DNA of 64,000 nt from contig NC_091102.1 in assembly GCF_024713975.1 (NCBI RefSeq), forward strand, positions 18,635,001 through 18,699,000. Direction: 5' to 3'. Below the pieces are notes generated by a model. It was not told where the DNA came from, did not search any database, and was given only the letters and a program-made list of their open reading frames with translations. A program made the translations under genes and the position numbers. Shown here one piece after another: positions 51,591 through 61,426 of this stretch (within the stretch, counting starts at the first letter, position 1; each line of letters starts with the position of its first letter). The DNA is from Paralichthys olivaceus. Lineage: Eukaryota; Chordata; Actinopteri; Pleuronectiformes; Paralichthyidae.

Positions 51591-52639
51591 ACTGTAATGT
51601 ATATATAGAAATAATTTATCGGGCAGCCTGAACCAATTTAAGGAAAGTTACCATCTACATAAAAAAATGGATAAAAGAATCCTAAACCTCTAAACTTAAC
51701 CTCATATGTGGAGGTGATGATCATTTTATAATCGCCTCAGCGTATCTGTGTCATTGCTCAAGATTCACTCTTAAAAAAACTGCCTTTAGCATGGTTAGCC
51801 TATGGTTAAAAGATGTTGTCTGATATTGTAAAAATAAAAATATATTCAAATCAAGCACATTTATGTTACAGCAAAAAAAAAATCAATCAATCAATCAAAA
51901 CTCTTATTGATCAGAAAATTTTTCAGGCATTTGTTTTTCCATTCTAACTCCAGGATGTCCCACAAAAGGTCCTCTCACAGATATCAAGAATGCTGCTGTC
52001 CCCTATTGGACAAATACTTAATGATAATGTTATTGTACAAAAAAGAAGTTGATGTTGTTGGAGTAGAAATCAATTCAAAATTTAACAAATAAAATTAAAC
52101 TCCTTTTGAAAATCGTGTACATTTATGTTGCCATGATTATAGTCAGAAATATGAATACATTTAGAAGCCAAATCTAAGGCAGTCACATTATGAGGGATTC
52201 AGAAGCATTGTACAGTACAGACAGTCAGATCGACCCCTGTGTATCCCCCCTGGTAAAAGTTTGTACGTTTTAATCATATTTAGTTTAGTCCTCTTTTTAA
52301 AATACAAACAAAAAAGGCAGAAAAAAGACACAAAGGATTCAATTGTGGCACACTGTACAATCAAGTTGTGTTGTCGATGTATTATTATAATAAGAACACT
52401 GGTCTTCTGGCACTTGGTAGATTGTTGTAAAATTAAATAAAGGTTAGGATGAGATCTCCTGAAGTGGAAGTTTGGTTAAAAATTCAGAAGATCATCAAAT
52501 AAGCTCTGCATGAGATGTAATGCTGTTTTGCCATGTGAACATGGATAAATGTGAATAAGTGTAATTCCATTGAAATGAGGGGGTTTCAGCAGGTTCTCCA
52601 TGTCTGTGTGTTTCTGAACATTGGTGTCTTTGTGTCTGT

Positions 52640-52880
52640 TTCATGTGTGTGTGTGTGTGTCTGTAATAAGCTACGTTTGGGGACTAAATCCCAGTTAATT
52701 GGGGACAGATTGTCCGTGTGGAAACAAAAGCTGTGTCCCGAACTGGGAAAAAGCATTTTTGGGTCAATGGTTAAGGTTAGCTTAAGGGTTAGGGTCAGAC
52801 AAGTCGTGGTTATGGTATTAACAAAAAAAAAGGCAACAACAGTTCTTGCAGCTTGGTCCAAATACCTCATCTAATTGCCT
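52640..52880 (+). repeat. Dispersed repeat with GT-rich head and GGGTTAGGG-like interior
   Basis: Begins with (GT)n, then CTACGTTTGGGGACTAAATC, CCAGTTAATTGGGGACAG, GCATTTTTGGGTCAATGGTT and TAAGGGTTAGGGTCAGACAA, a phrase order I recognise from an abundant percomorph repeat. Non-coding. Confidence 0.55.
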
Positions 52881-53009
52881 CTGGAATGTCCTGAGCTAGA
52901 GATAAAATGTGAACATTTGGTGGCTGCCAGCTATTTCCTGGTATTCTGTAACTGAACCCCACTCATTGCCTCCAGTGATTGTACCCTCTGTCCCTTTTCC
53001 CTTGTCTCA

Positions 53010-53865
53010 CCTCAGCTGCCAGGCTTTGAACCAGAACTAAAAGATCTACATCACCCTACACTGGCTCCCAGTCTGTTTTAGAATAGATCTTTAAGATTTT
53101 ACTGATGACTTTTAAGGCTCTCCATGGCCTCTGTCCAAGCTATAGCTCTGACCTTTTACTACCATATGCCCCAACATGCTCTTTGTGATCCTAAGGCAGG
53201 TATTTTGTCCGTTTAAGGCTTTTGCAATCAGGGCCCAGGGGCTCTGCAATGACCTGACTGAGGAGATCAGGTCAGCAGTGATATCTTTAAGTCACCCTTA
53301 AGACATACTTTTACTGGGATTGCAATCACTAATCTCATGCTCCCAAATACAAGAATGCCTATCATAAGACATTCTTCCAAGTGTAGTAGTATATAAATGT
53401 GGTATAAGAATATATTTTTTTTTATATAAATATAAAATTAATATATTAACTCTGCCAAGGGGTTGTGTTTTCACCCGTTTGTTTTATTGATTGTAAGAAA
53501 GATGACATCCGAACTGCCTGATGGATTACTATACCAGGATTTGGTATGGGTCAAGGAAAAACCTATTAGATGTTTGGGTGAAATTTTCTCTTTCCTTAAC
53601 ACTGTGGAATAACACTGTCATTATTATTTAAAATTGTTATAATTATACCTATACTTTTTCTAATGTCTGATTATTTTATTTCTTTTAATTATGTTTTTAT
53701 CATTATCTTATCTAGGTTTTTATCTTGTCTTTTATGTATCTTGCAATCTTGTCACGTATGATCTTTCCTGTGTTTTTTGTTTTATTTTATTTTAGGCACA
53801 TTGAGTTTACGGTCGTTTTATGAAATGTGCTATATGAATAAATTTGACTTGACTTTGTGTTTGAT
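53010..53865 (+). mobile_element. 5'-truncated L2-like LINE with 3' end
   Basis: Decayed C-terminal coding region: CACCCTACACTGGCTCCCAG corresponds to the HWLPV motif, and later AAGGCTCTCCATGGCCTCTG to KALHGL, both hallmarks of fish L2-type elements. The 3' end reads TTTTATGAAATGTGCTATAT then GAATAAATTTGACTTGACTT, the usual L2 tail. About 130 bp of another dispersed repeat (TCTGCCAAGGGGTTGTGTTT) sits at 53450-53590 inside it. Confidence 0.65.
53450..53590 (+). repeat. Dispersed repeat fragment within LINE relic
   Basis: CTCTGCCAAGGGGTTGTGTT then TCACCCGTTTGTTT and GGTATGGGTCAAGG, same family as 46690 and 32450. It splits the LINE coding relic from its 3' tail, so it inserted later. Confidence 0.45.
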
Positions 53866-54103
53866 CAAATGATAATGATTATCAAATGATAAAAAGCTCA
53901 CATATGATGTCTATGGCTTTTATTATCTGTATCTTTATTTTTTCTTTTACTTTACTTTTAGTCTTATATGTATGTCTATACATAGATGTATATATAATTC
54001 AACATATATTTTACTTCATCTTCCTTGTTTTTATTGTTTGTCACAATTGTTGTGATTATTAACTTTTATATGTTGTATTAGTACAAATACAGATATTTTT
54101 ACA

Positions 54104-54105
<2 letters not shown>

Positions 54106-54146
<41 letters not shown>
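54106..54146. repeat. (TA)n microsatellite
   Basis: About 40 bp of uninterrupted TA. Confidence 0.95.
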
Positions 54147-54148
<2 letters not shown>

Positions 54149-54318
54149 GTTATTAAACTAACAAACATAAAGTAAGTGTCAATTTTGTCAATATTTAGGT
54201 AGATGTTTAAAAAATTATATAAAACCTGAAAATTGAATTAAGTGGTTTCTGGGAGTCTGAGTAAAATGGCGTTGAGGTGAACAGCTTCTTTGCCCTGCAG
54301 CCTGTTAGTGTGTCCGTC

Positions 54319-54410
54319 CAGACCTGGTCTCTGGTCTCAGACCTGGTCTCTGCTGGTCTCTGGTCTCAGGTCTCAGACCTGGTCTCTGGTCTCAGACCTG
54401 CGGACCTGCC
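54319..54410 (+). repeat. Minisatellite, GACCTGGTCTCTGGTCTCA-type units
   Basis: Four to five imperfect tandem units built of GACCTGGTCTCT and GGTCTCA modules, about 300 bp upstream of the faim promoter region. Confidence 0.75.
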
Positions 54411-54619
54411 ATTGGGCCAGTTCAGGTGCCATGCATCTTTCCTTACTCTAACACTAACCCCCTTACTCAAACTCCTGAATCATTGGCCCAGGTTCGATTT
54501 CGGCTTTGCTGGGTCTCCCTCCCTCTGCCCCCTTTCAGCCCGGACCCTCTGTCCTGTCACAGAAAGACCAGAAAGACCCAAAAATATACTTTCAACAAAA
54601 CTAAACAAAAGGCTAAGTG

Positions 54620-54930
54620 CACTTCCTCTGGTGGGCGCGGCTCAGTCTGTACGTAGGCGGATTTTCACGTCGCTATGGTAACGGCGTAGCCACAGCTCGT
54701 CTGTTGACTGTCTGCGTTATCTGAGCTAACAGTGGCTAACATTAGCTGTGAGTAAATTGAGCTGAAGTCGCCCTCTCCTCATCCATCGACCACAGACCCA
54801 GAGAGACCTGCTCCAGGACCGTTCAGGTAACCCCGGTGCGCAGTGGTGGAGGAGATCCGGAGCCAGACTTTACGATTCTATCCTCTATTAGCAGAGAGGC
54901 TAACGTTAGCAGCGAGAGCTACTGTGAAGG
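54620..54930 (+). promoter_or_regulatory. faim promoter region and candidate 5' UTR exon
   Basis: GC-richer stretch with CpGs upstream of faim. Contains an RFX X-box (54669-54682). Plausible first-exon donors at 54827 (GTTCAG|GTAACC) and 54930 (GTGAAG|GTACAT). The faim coding exon has an acceptor-like CCCAGCAG just before 55501. Start site is inferred. Confidence 0.5.
54669..54682. promoter_or_regulatory. X-box (RFX-binding site)
   Basis: GTCGCTATGGTAAC, close to the RFX consensus GTNRCC-N(0-3)-RGYAAC and symmetrical. X-boxes mark promoters of ciliary and centrosomal genes. Confidence 0.55.
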
Positions 54931-55515
54931 TACATAGCATGTTGCACGACGGGTGTAGCAATGCTCCCGTTCTTTTCAAAATAAAATGTCTGTTCTGTTG
55001 CTCAAGTGCAATTAGGCCTACGTCTTGAAACAGTGTTGGAACCATAGACTGTATATAAGGTTGGAACGTGATACTACTTGTAAGATTATACGTACAAGTA
55101 TTTTGTCTGTCACGAAAACCTCATTGTTTCTGTAAGGTGTTAATTTACACTGTTGAACATTTGTGACATTCATTTGTGATTTGCTAAAATAAACTATTTT
55201 TCAGTAACGCTTGATTGTTGATGTTGTTCAAGCGCGCCCAGCTTTTACTTTGAAAGTGAATCCCTGACACCAGAAGTTGTAACGTAAGAAACAGCGCCAC
55301 CTTACTGACTTGTTGTCTTTAGCCACGTTTCTTCCACCAGTGAAGTAAATGTGGATGTTTTAACATTGCCCGGTGCTGTGACCGTTGTCCTGCAGCAGCG
55401 TGTACCCGTGGACACTCATTGTTTAGTCGCTCTTCTCTGTGATGATGAGCCAGGGCTTCATGAGCCTGATCGTTCACTGGTGCGGTTCGTGTCCCAGCAG
55501 TCTTATGAGGTCAGG

Positions 55516-58026
55516 ATGTCCAGTGATCTCGCTGGTGTGTGGGAGGTGGCGCTGAGCGACGGAGTCCACAGGATAGAGTTCGAACACGGCACGACCACCG
55601 GGAAGAGGGTCATCTACGTTGATGGACAGGTATGCACCGTGATCTTAAAGTGAGACCAGACCAGGAGGACCTGACCTCCTCCATCATTCACAGTGTCCCT
55701 CCACAAAATCTGTTGATAATCAAATGTTAAAAACGCCAGAAAACATTGCAGCATACTATACAGACCATTTGCATAGTAGAGGATGACTCTCCATTAACAT
55801 CAAATGAGATAAATTAAAATAAAGCTGGGGACACTTTGGTGTATTGGGATTAATTAACGTAGACTTTACACATTTTATTATAGTATCAGCTTGACATGAA
55901 TCTACAAGTGTTTCCATGTCTCGATTACATTTCTCCCATATATCACGAAATCTGCCTTGTTTATGAATTGCTGATTCTTATATTGTGCCTCATGCGCAGG
56001 AGATCCTGAGACGGGACTGGATGTTCAAGCTGGTGGGCAAGGAGACATTCAGTGTGGGTAAATCGGACACCAAAGCCACCATCAACATCGATGCGGTCAG
56101 CGGGTTCGCCTACGAGTACACGCTGGAGATCAACGGCAAGAGCTTGAAGAAGTACATGGAGAACAGGTCAAAGGTCACCAGCACCTGGGTGCTCAACCTG
56201 GATGGCACTGACTGCAGGGTGGTCCTGGGTGAGTGTTAACACCTGCTTTTCTCATCACCGTATTAATATGATGTGTGTCTGTTGTTTTCATAAAGGCAAG
56301 ACACATTTTCTAAAATACAAAGTGCTGCACAACAAGCAAACAATTGATTTAAATATATAAGTACATTAATAATAATTGTAGAAATAATAATAGAGATTAA
56401 AGTCAAAAATAGCCTGGCACCCAAAGTAAATTCAGGAATATACCTTCTGAACAAGTATAATTTTAGCCGAGATTTAGAAGAATACACCGTCACAGTCTGT
56501 ATTTCCTCATGCAATTCAGTCCATAGTCGTGGGGCCCTGACGGCAAAAGCTCTGTCCAATAGTTTTCAGCCTAGATTCAGGAAGTGACAGCAGATATAAA
56601 CAGTGATTTAAAAGATCACAGATATTGCCTTAATCCAGGCCATGAAGAGCCTTATAAGTAATCCATACATTTAAAAACTTAATTAGAAAGTAAAAAGGAG
56701 GCCAATGTAAAACTGATAAAACAGGTGTGATGTGATCATATCTCTTTAGTTGTAGTTAAAAAGCAGAGATCTGAGCTTTGTAGAGACTGCAATCGTTCCA
56801 TGGTTCTCTGATCAAGACCATTGCAAAAAGCCATGTGGTGTGATAGTCAACCCATTTGAAAATGTCATGAATCTCTTGGTTTATTCATGTAATCAATCAG
56901 AATAGACATTGGATTCTAATTTAGCATTGTTTGATCTCTGCCCCCTCATGACTTCCTACTAATATTATGACAGAGCCGAGGCTAAGCTCTTTAACCGCTT
57001 TAAGCCCCACGCCATCTTCAGCCACCTCTGTCGTCTGGGCAGGTTAATCCCTCTTCTAATTATAGTGCTTACTGTTTTACAGGAGGCAAACCAACCTGCA
57101 CAACACAACAGGGTGCAGTCAGTAAGGATTTCTAAATCTGAGCAGTAAAACGATCTTGATAATTCACCAAGCTGGCTGAAAATATGAAGGTGTGGTCAGC
57201 AGTTGCTGGCTCACACATGAAGTCTGAGGGCAGTTAGTCGTGGTCACGTGGAGTACAGTTGTTCATAGTTACACTATGTCCCCAAGAGGTAAATTGTAAC
57301 ATGTCAAAATAGAGCCTACAATATTCAAATTAACATTTCAGCGCTATCCACGTCATATATGACTTTCACAAGCTGAAGAAAATGCATCTTAATTGTCTAA
57401 CCTAACAACGACATCTGGCAGCGCACACACACACACACACACACAAATATAACTCATTAAACAAGGTGCAGTCACATCATATACTTTTGTTGTCCAACAG
57501 TTGGATGTTCCATTGATTCAGTGCGTTTCCTTTCCTTTAGAGAAAGACACTATGGACGTTTGGTGCAATGGACAAAATATTGAAACTGCAGTAAGTATAA
57601 CACCAGTTAGAACGTTTTGAAAAGGGACATACAACCTCATTTAAGAAGTCATCAGATAAATCAAAAGTCCTCATCTGTAAATTCCTGTCTCCATATGATG
57701 GTTGGCCCATAACTCCTGATGTAATCCATACTCCTTGTAACTGATGTAACTGTACATCCTTTATGGGAAGAAACTGTCTGTGCCTCTGCAGTTATCTGTT
57801 TCTAAAGCAGCTCAGGAGCCGATGACATTAAACTGACCTGCTTGTCTTTGTCCCCGTGTGTGACTGCTGCCTGCAGGGCGAGTTTGTGGACGATGGCACA
57901 GAGACGCATTTCACACTCGGGGACCATAACTGCTGTGTGAAGGCCGTGAGCAGCGGCAAGAGAAGAGACGGGATCATTCACACGCTGCTTGTGGACGGCA
58001 CAGAGATAGCGGAGTGCACGGAGTGA
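55516..58026 (+). CDS. faim: Fas apoptotic inhibitory molecule 1 (FAIM)
   Basis: Small cytosolic all-beta protein that protects cells from Fas- and stress-induced death and limits protein aggregation. Exons: 55516-55629, 56000-56228, 57541-57590, 57877-58026; phases join exactly, 543 nt, 180 aa (human FAIM-S is 179). The start MSSDLAGVWEVALSDGVHRI aligns with the FAIM-S start. Hallmark motifs include IEFEHGTTTGKRVIYVDG, DWMFKLVGKETFSVG, TKATINIDAVSGFAYEYTLE, MDVWCNGQNIETAGEFVDDG and VSSGKRRDGIIHTLLVD. The same frame stays open 55 codons upstream to an ATG at 55351, which is not conserved-looking, so the internal ATG is preferred. Intron 2 carries a minus-strand LINE relic. It is convergent with the parp9-like gene. 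The X-box promoter is unusual for an apoptosis gene (see findings). Confidence 0.95.
56263..56930 (-). mobile_element. L2-like LINE relic in faim intron 2
   Basis: Minus-strand translation gives DRAFAVRAPRLWTELHEEIQ and then SSKSRLKLYLFRRYI, the conserved tail of fish L2-type ORF2 proteins; upstream the degenerate KALHGL region (AAGGCTCTTCATGGCCTGG) is visible. The 3' side ends in GCAGCACTTTGTATTTTAGA. Inserted antisense to faim; frames are broken. Confidence 0.7.
57422..57446. repeat. (CA)n microsatellite
   Basis: About 12 CA units in faim intron 2. Confidence 0.9.
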
Positions 58027-58357
58027 CAGTGTGTGCGTCTGCATTTTGGGCGAAGGCCAGGTCTGGTTTGTATGTGTGACAATAAGGGGGGGGCGTGAGG
58101 ATTGTCACTTAAGCTGTTGGAGTCGGGGACCAGCTGAGAGAAGTTTGTGCTCCTGTTTTGATGACTGCGATGCAGAGGGTATTTTAGCCATATTGGTAGG
58201 ATGTTAATTATCTGGTGGCAGTTATAAACAGGGCAATGTGTGGGCAGATTTAGAAGATGCAGACATTTCAATCACAAAAGGGATTTACTCTGGTCGTTTA
58301 CAGTTGTCATTTTGTAGGAAACACACACACTTGACCCAGTGAACCTCAGACTCCATC

Positions 58358-59229
58358 GGGGGCCTGTACTACGAAACAGGATCTGTAGTAGAGATTATTT
58401 ATTGAAGTCAGAGTTTTCAGTACTACAAAGCTGGTTCACTTCACTCTACTGTGTCCTCACAGGGGCAAAAGAGCTGAGAAATAATAGATGTCAGTAGACT
58501 TCATAGAATATGAGTGAAAAAGTGTTTCTGTTCTAGACTCTAGATGTGTGTGGTTTTAAAACAGAACTGCTAACAAACAAAGAGAGTTTATCACAATATA
58601 TGAATGAATCAAACTATTATTGCTTCATTTGAATTGAACAAAGATCTTCTTATCTCCAACATAATTCCTGACTGTGTCAGAGCAGAAAACAAAAGGAGAA
58701 ATAAAAACTAAAGATTAAAAATGAGACATTGTTCATTATTTTTCTTGATAAATGAACATTTCAGTCAGACTGAGCTCATCTCACATCTTCATAATAGTTT
58801 GTTAATCACCAGACGTAATAACCTTAATAAAATTCCTTTGCTTAATTACAGTTTCTTATTAGTTTCAATCTTTAAAGTATATCTACAGTTTCTATTATTT
58901 TCTAGTCATGAGGTCATCCTTTACATCTCACTTTGTTGAGTGTCTGTTTTAGAGGCAGCTGTAACCGATTCTACCAACAGATACTTAGTGTTTCCTCTCA
59001 TATCACATCAGGTACTTCAGTCATGTCTCTGACAATGTCACTCTTAATTACTGAATCTGCTTCAGTGACATGATCACGCTTGTAGCCAGATATGTAAACT
59101 CAGGCTTAACTGAGACTGTTGATAACCAGCGTCATAGTTCAGGATATCAGGCTGATGTTAGCTTAAATTAAGCTGGATAACAAAAACATATCCTGGATAT
59201 GTTGAACTCACCTCTTACTACAGGCCCCT
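58358..59229. mobile_element. MITE-like DNA transposon, about 870 bp, in the faim 3' region
   Basis: Left end GGGGGCCTGTACTACGAAAC; right end reads ACCTCTTACTACAGGCCCCT, whose reverse complement AGGGGCCTGTAGTAAGAGGT matches the left end. An internal TACTACAAAGCTGGTTCAC near 58420 repeats the motif. Only short, domain-free reading frames. GGCCTGTACTACGAA ends are typical of an abundant fish element. Confidence 0.6.
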
Positions 59230-59889
59230 GTTGTCATTTAGTTGGAAACACAAAGACACCTGAATCCTGTGACCCCCAGACTCAACCTGCTCTCACTGTG
59301 CTTCATGCCCACTTTTCTTGTATTTTTCATTATTGCACAGTAGAGTTAAGTATCAGTGGACAGGAATATTTCTTGAATGTAGCGTCATTCCAGTGTGCAC
59401 AGTCCAGGAGTGATATTTAGTTTCGTTCTATGTTGAGCCGATCAATGATCTCTTTTTGTTTGGTTCAGCCAAGTGATGTTTTGTAGTAGTGTGCAATCTA
59501 ATGGCTGTAATTGTGTCAAAAGACAATCATTCAGACGTCACATTATTGCCAGAATTATATACGTAACATTCTTAGAGATGTGTGGAATTCTGCGGTCAAA
59601 TCATTTGTCTCTTTGTTAATGTAAAGGCCAAATGTTGTGTTAGACAGATTAAACTCAACTTTTAGGTTTCAAACTAAGGTTTGACATTTTTACAGTGTAC
59701 AGTGTAAATGTTTGTTTACATTTTACAAACAGAGATTCACTATTCATTAAGGACTGGTGGAAATACCTTGCAATAGTTTTGGATTTTGATCAATAATAAT
59801 AAAGAAATAACTTAATTCTAGCTCTGCTCCACTGTTAGGGTCTCCATGACATGAGTTAATATTAATAGTACTTAATATGTTGTGTACTT

Positions 59890-60005
59890 TTATGTTCTGT
59901 TTTTGCGTACTTATGTTTACACCAGGGATCAGAAAGATACGGCATTTCATTCTCGTCTATGTCCTGTACATATGGCAGAATTGACAATAAAGTTGACTTT
60001 GACAT
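59890..60005 (+). repeat. Retroelement-type 3' tail
   Basis: GGCATTTCATTCTCG followed by CTGTACATATGGCAGAATTG and ACAATAAAGTTGACTTTGAC, the pattern seen at 3' ends of fish non-LTR elements or of 3' UTRs derived from them. It also supplies an AATAAA that may serve faim. Confidence 0.4.
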
Positions 60006-60290
60006 GTCACCAGCTTAAAGCTCCAGTAAAAGATAAATGGATCGTTAATTTATTTTTGCGTCAAACTATTTCCAAAGTCAGAGGTGGGCTTTTATGCTCG
60101 ATACTGATTTCTGTTACTGTATCATTAAGAATATGAGATGTAATTTCATGTCTTTTGTACAAGGCTTTATGTTAAGTGTGTATTGCATTTTATTTACAGC
60201 TCTGCTACATGTTTGTAAAATGTAAATTGTGTTTATTTCATTATATCCATACAGCTGAATAGGTTGTTGGCCTTAATCAAATGACCCTTT

Positions 60291-60296
60291 AATAAA
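60291..60296 (+). terminator. Candidate poly(A) signal of faim
   Basis: AATAAA in CCTTTAATAAAAATGG, 2.3 kb after the faim stop. The earlier AATAAA near 59985 is an alternative; the long distance reflects the MITE at 58358-59229. Confidence 0.3.
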
Positions 60297-60675
60297 AATG
60301 GAAATTATTTGTAAGCCAAACTGTGAAGCCTGGATTTGTGTTAAAACAAGCAGTGTTATCCCTGATCTGTGAAGTGGTGAAAACAAACCATCTTCAAAAT
60401 AAACAAAGAGGACGAGTAAAATGTTTTTAAATTTGTTTAATTTTGAAATCACTGTCGGGCACATTACATCTCCCCCTCAGGGTCCATCCAAATATTGTTG
60501 ATTTTCTTCTTCCTGATTTTTGAAAGTCACCACCATTAGTCCATGAGCATTTTACAATTAGGTTACAATTTTCTTTGTTGTTTGTAATAAGACAACAAAC
60601 TACTTCCCTTTACACTTGATGTTAGAGTGTTTCTCAAATCGAAGTGGAATAAGATCTATGTCAGTATATAATCAT

Positions 60676-60952
60676 GGTAACACTTTACATTAGGGAACAC
60701 ATATCAACCATTAACACATTCCTTATAAGCATGGATATTAGAGGCATATTGGCTCTTTATTAGTCATTATAAAGCACTTATTAATGCCTTATTTTTAATG
60801 ACCTTATTCTGCAACTACTCCATTAATTAACAGTTTTCCCTTAATAACCTCCTAATTACTGCTTATTGATAGTAAGTAAGGAAGTTGTTGTACATGAATT
60901 ACAATTGCTTGGATATGTTCACTTTGTGTGTTCCCTAATATAAAGTGTTACT
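60676..60952. mobile_element. hAT-type MITE with 8-bp target-site duplication
   Basis: Terminal inverted repeats GGTAACACTTTACATTAGGG (left) and, reversed, AGTAACACTTTATATTAGGG (right), both followed by AACACA. Flanked on both sides by the perfect 8-bp direct repeat ATAATCAT (60668-60675 and 60953-60960). Eight-bp duplications are the hAT signature. No coding capacity. Confidence 0.88.
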
Positions 60953-61426
60953 ATAATCATTACTAATATTTTTGTATATATGGTACAATGAGTTATCACT
61001 AAAGGAAAATGACGAGATGATTTAAGGTCAATATTTCTGCCATAACACAGTGCATTTTTAAATCAGAGTCAGTGATTGTTTTACAGATGATTGTGCTATA
61101 TAGTAATATAACTGATGCTGTGAAGAATACATGCAAATCCCACAAAAAGATACAAACTTCAACTGGAAAGAATTAAACACTTAACTTCAAACTTTCAAGC
61201 TGCAGTTCAGCTTCAACATTGACAAACCTGTAATTCCTCTGTGATATTGTGGCACTGGTCTTGTTTATATAGTTTCAAAGAGAAGTGCGAACCGAATTAT
61301 TTTCTCAGAGTGTTAACATTCGTTAAGAGAGTACTTCAGATCTAGATTAACACTGGAATGATTCTTAAATGTGTAATAGTATCACAGCCCACAGTACATC
61401 TGAGGAAAGAGTGGAGAAGTGGTTCT

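Noticed and set aside
51907-52092. 61-aa frame near the LINE relic
   Set aside because: No match to reverse transcriptase motifs, no splice context; probably chance.
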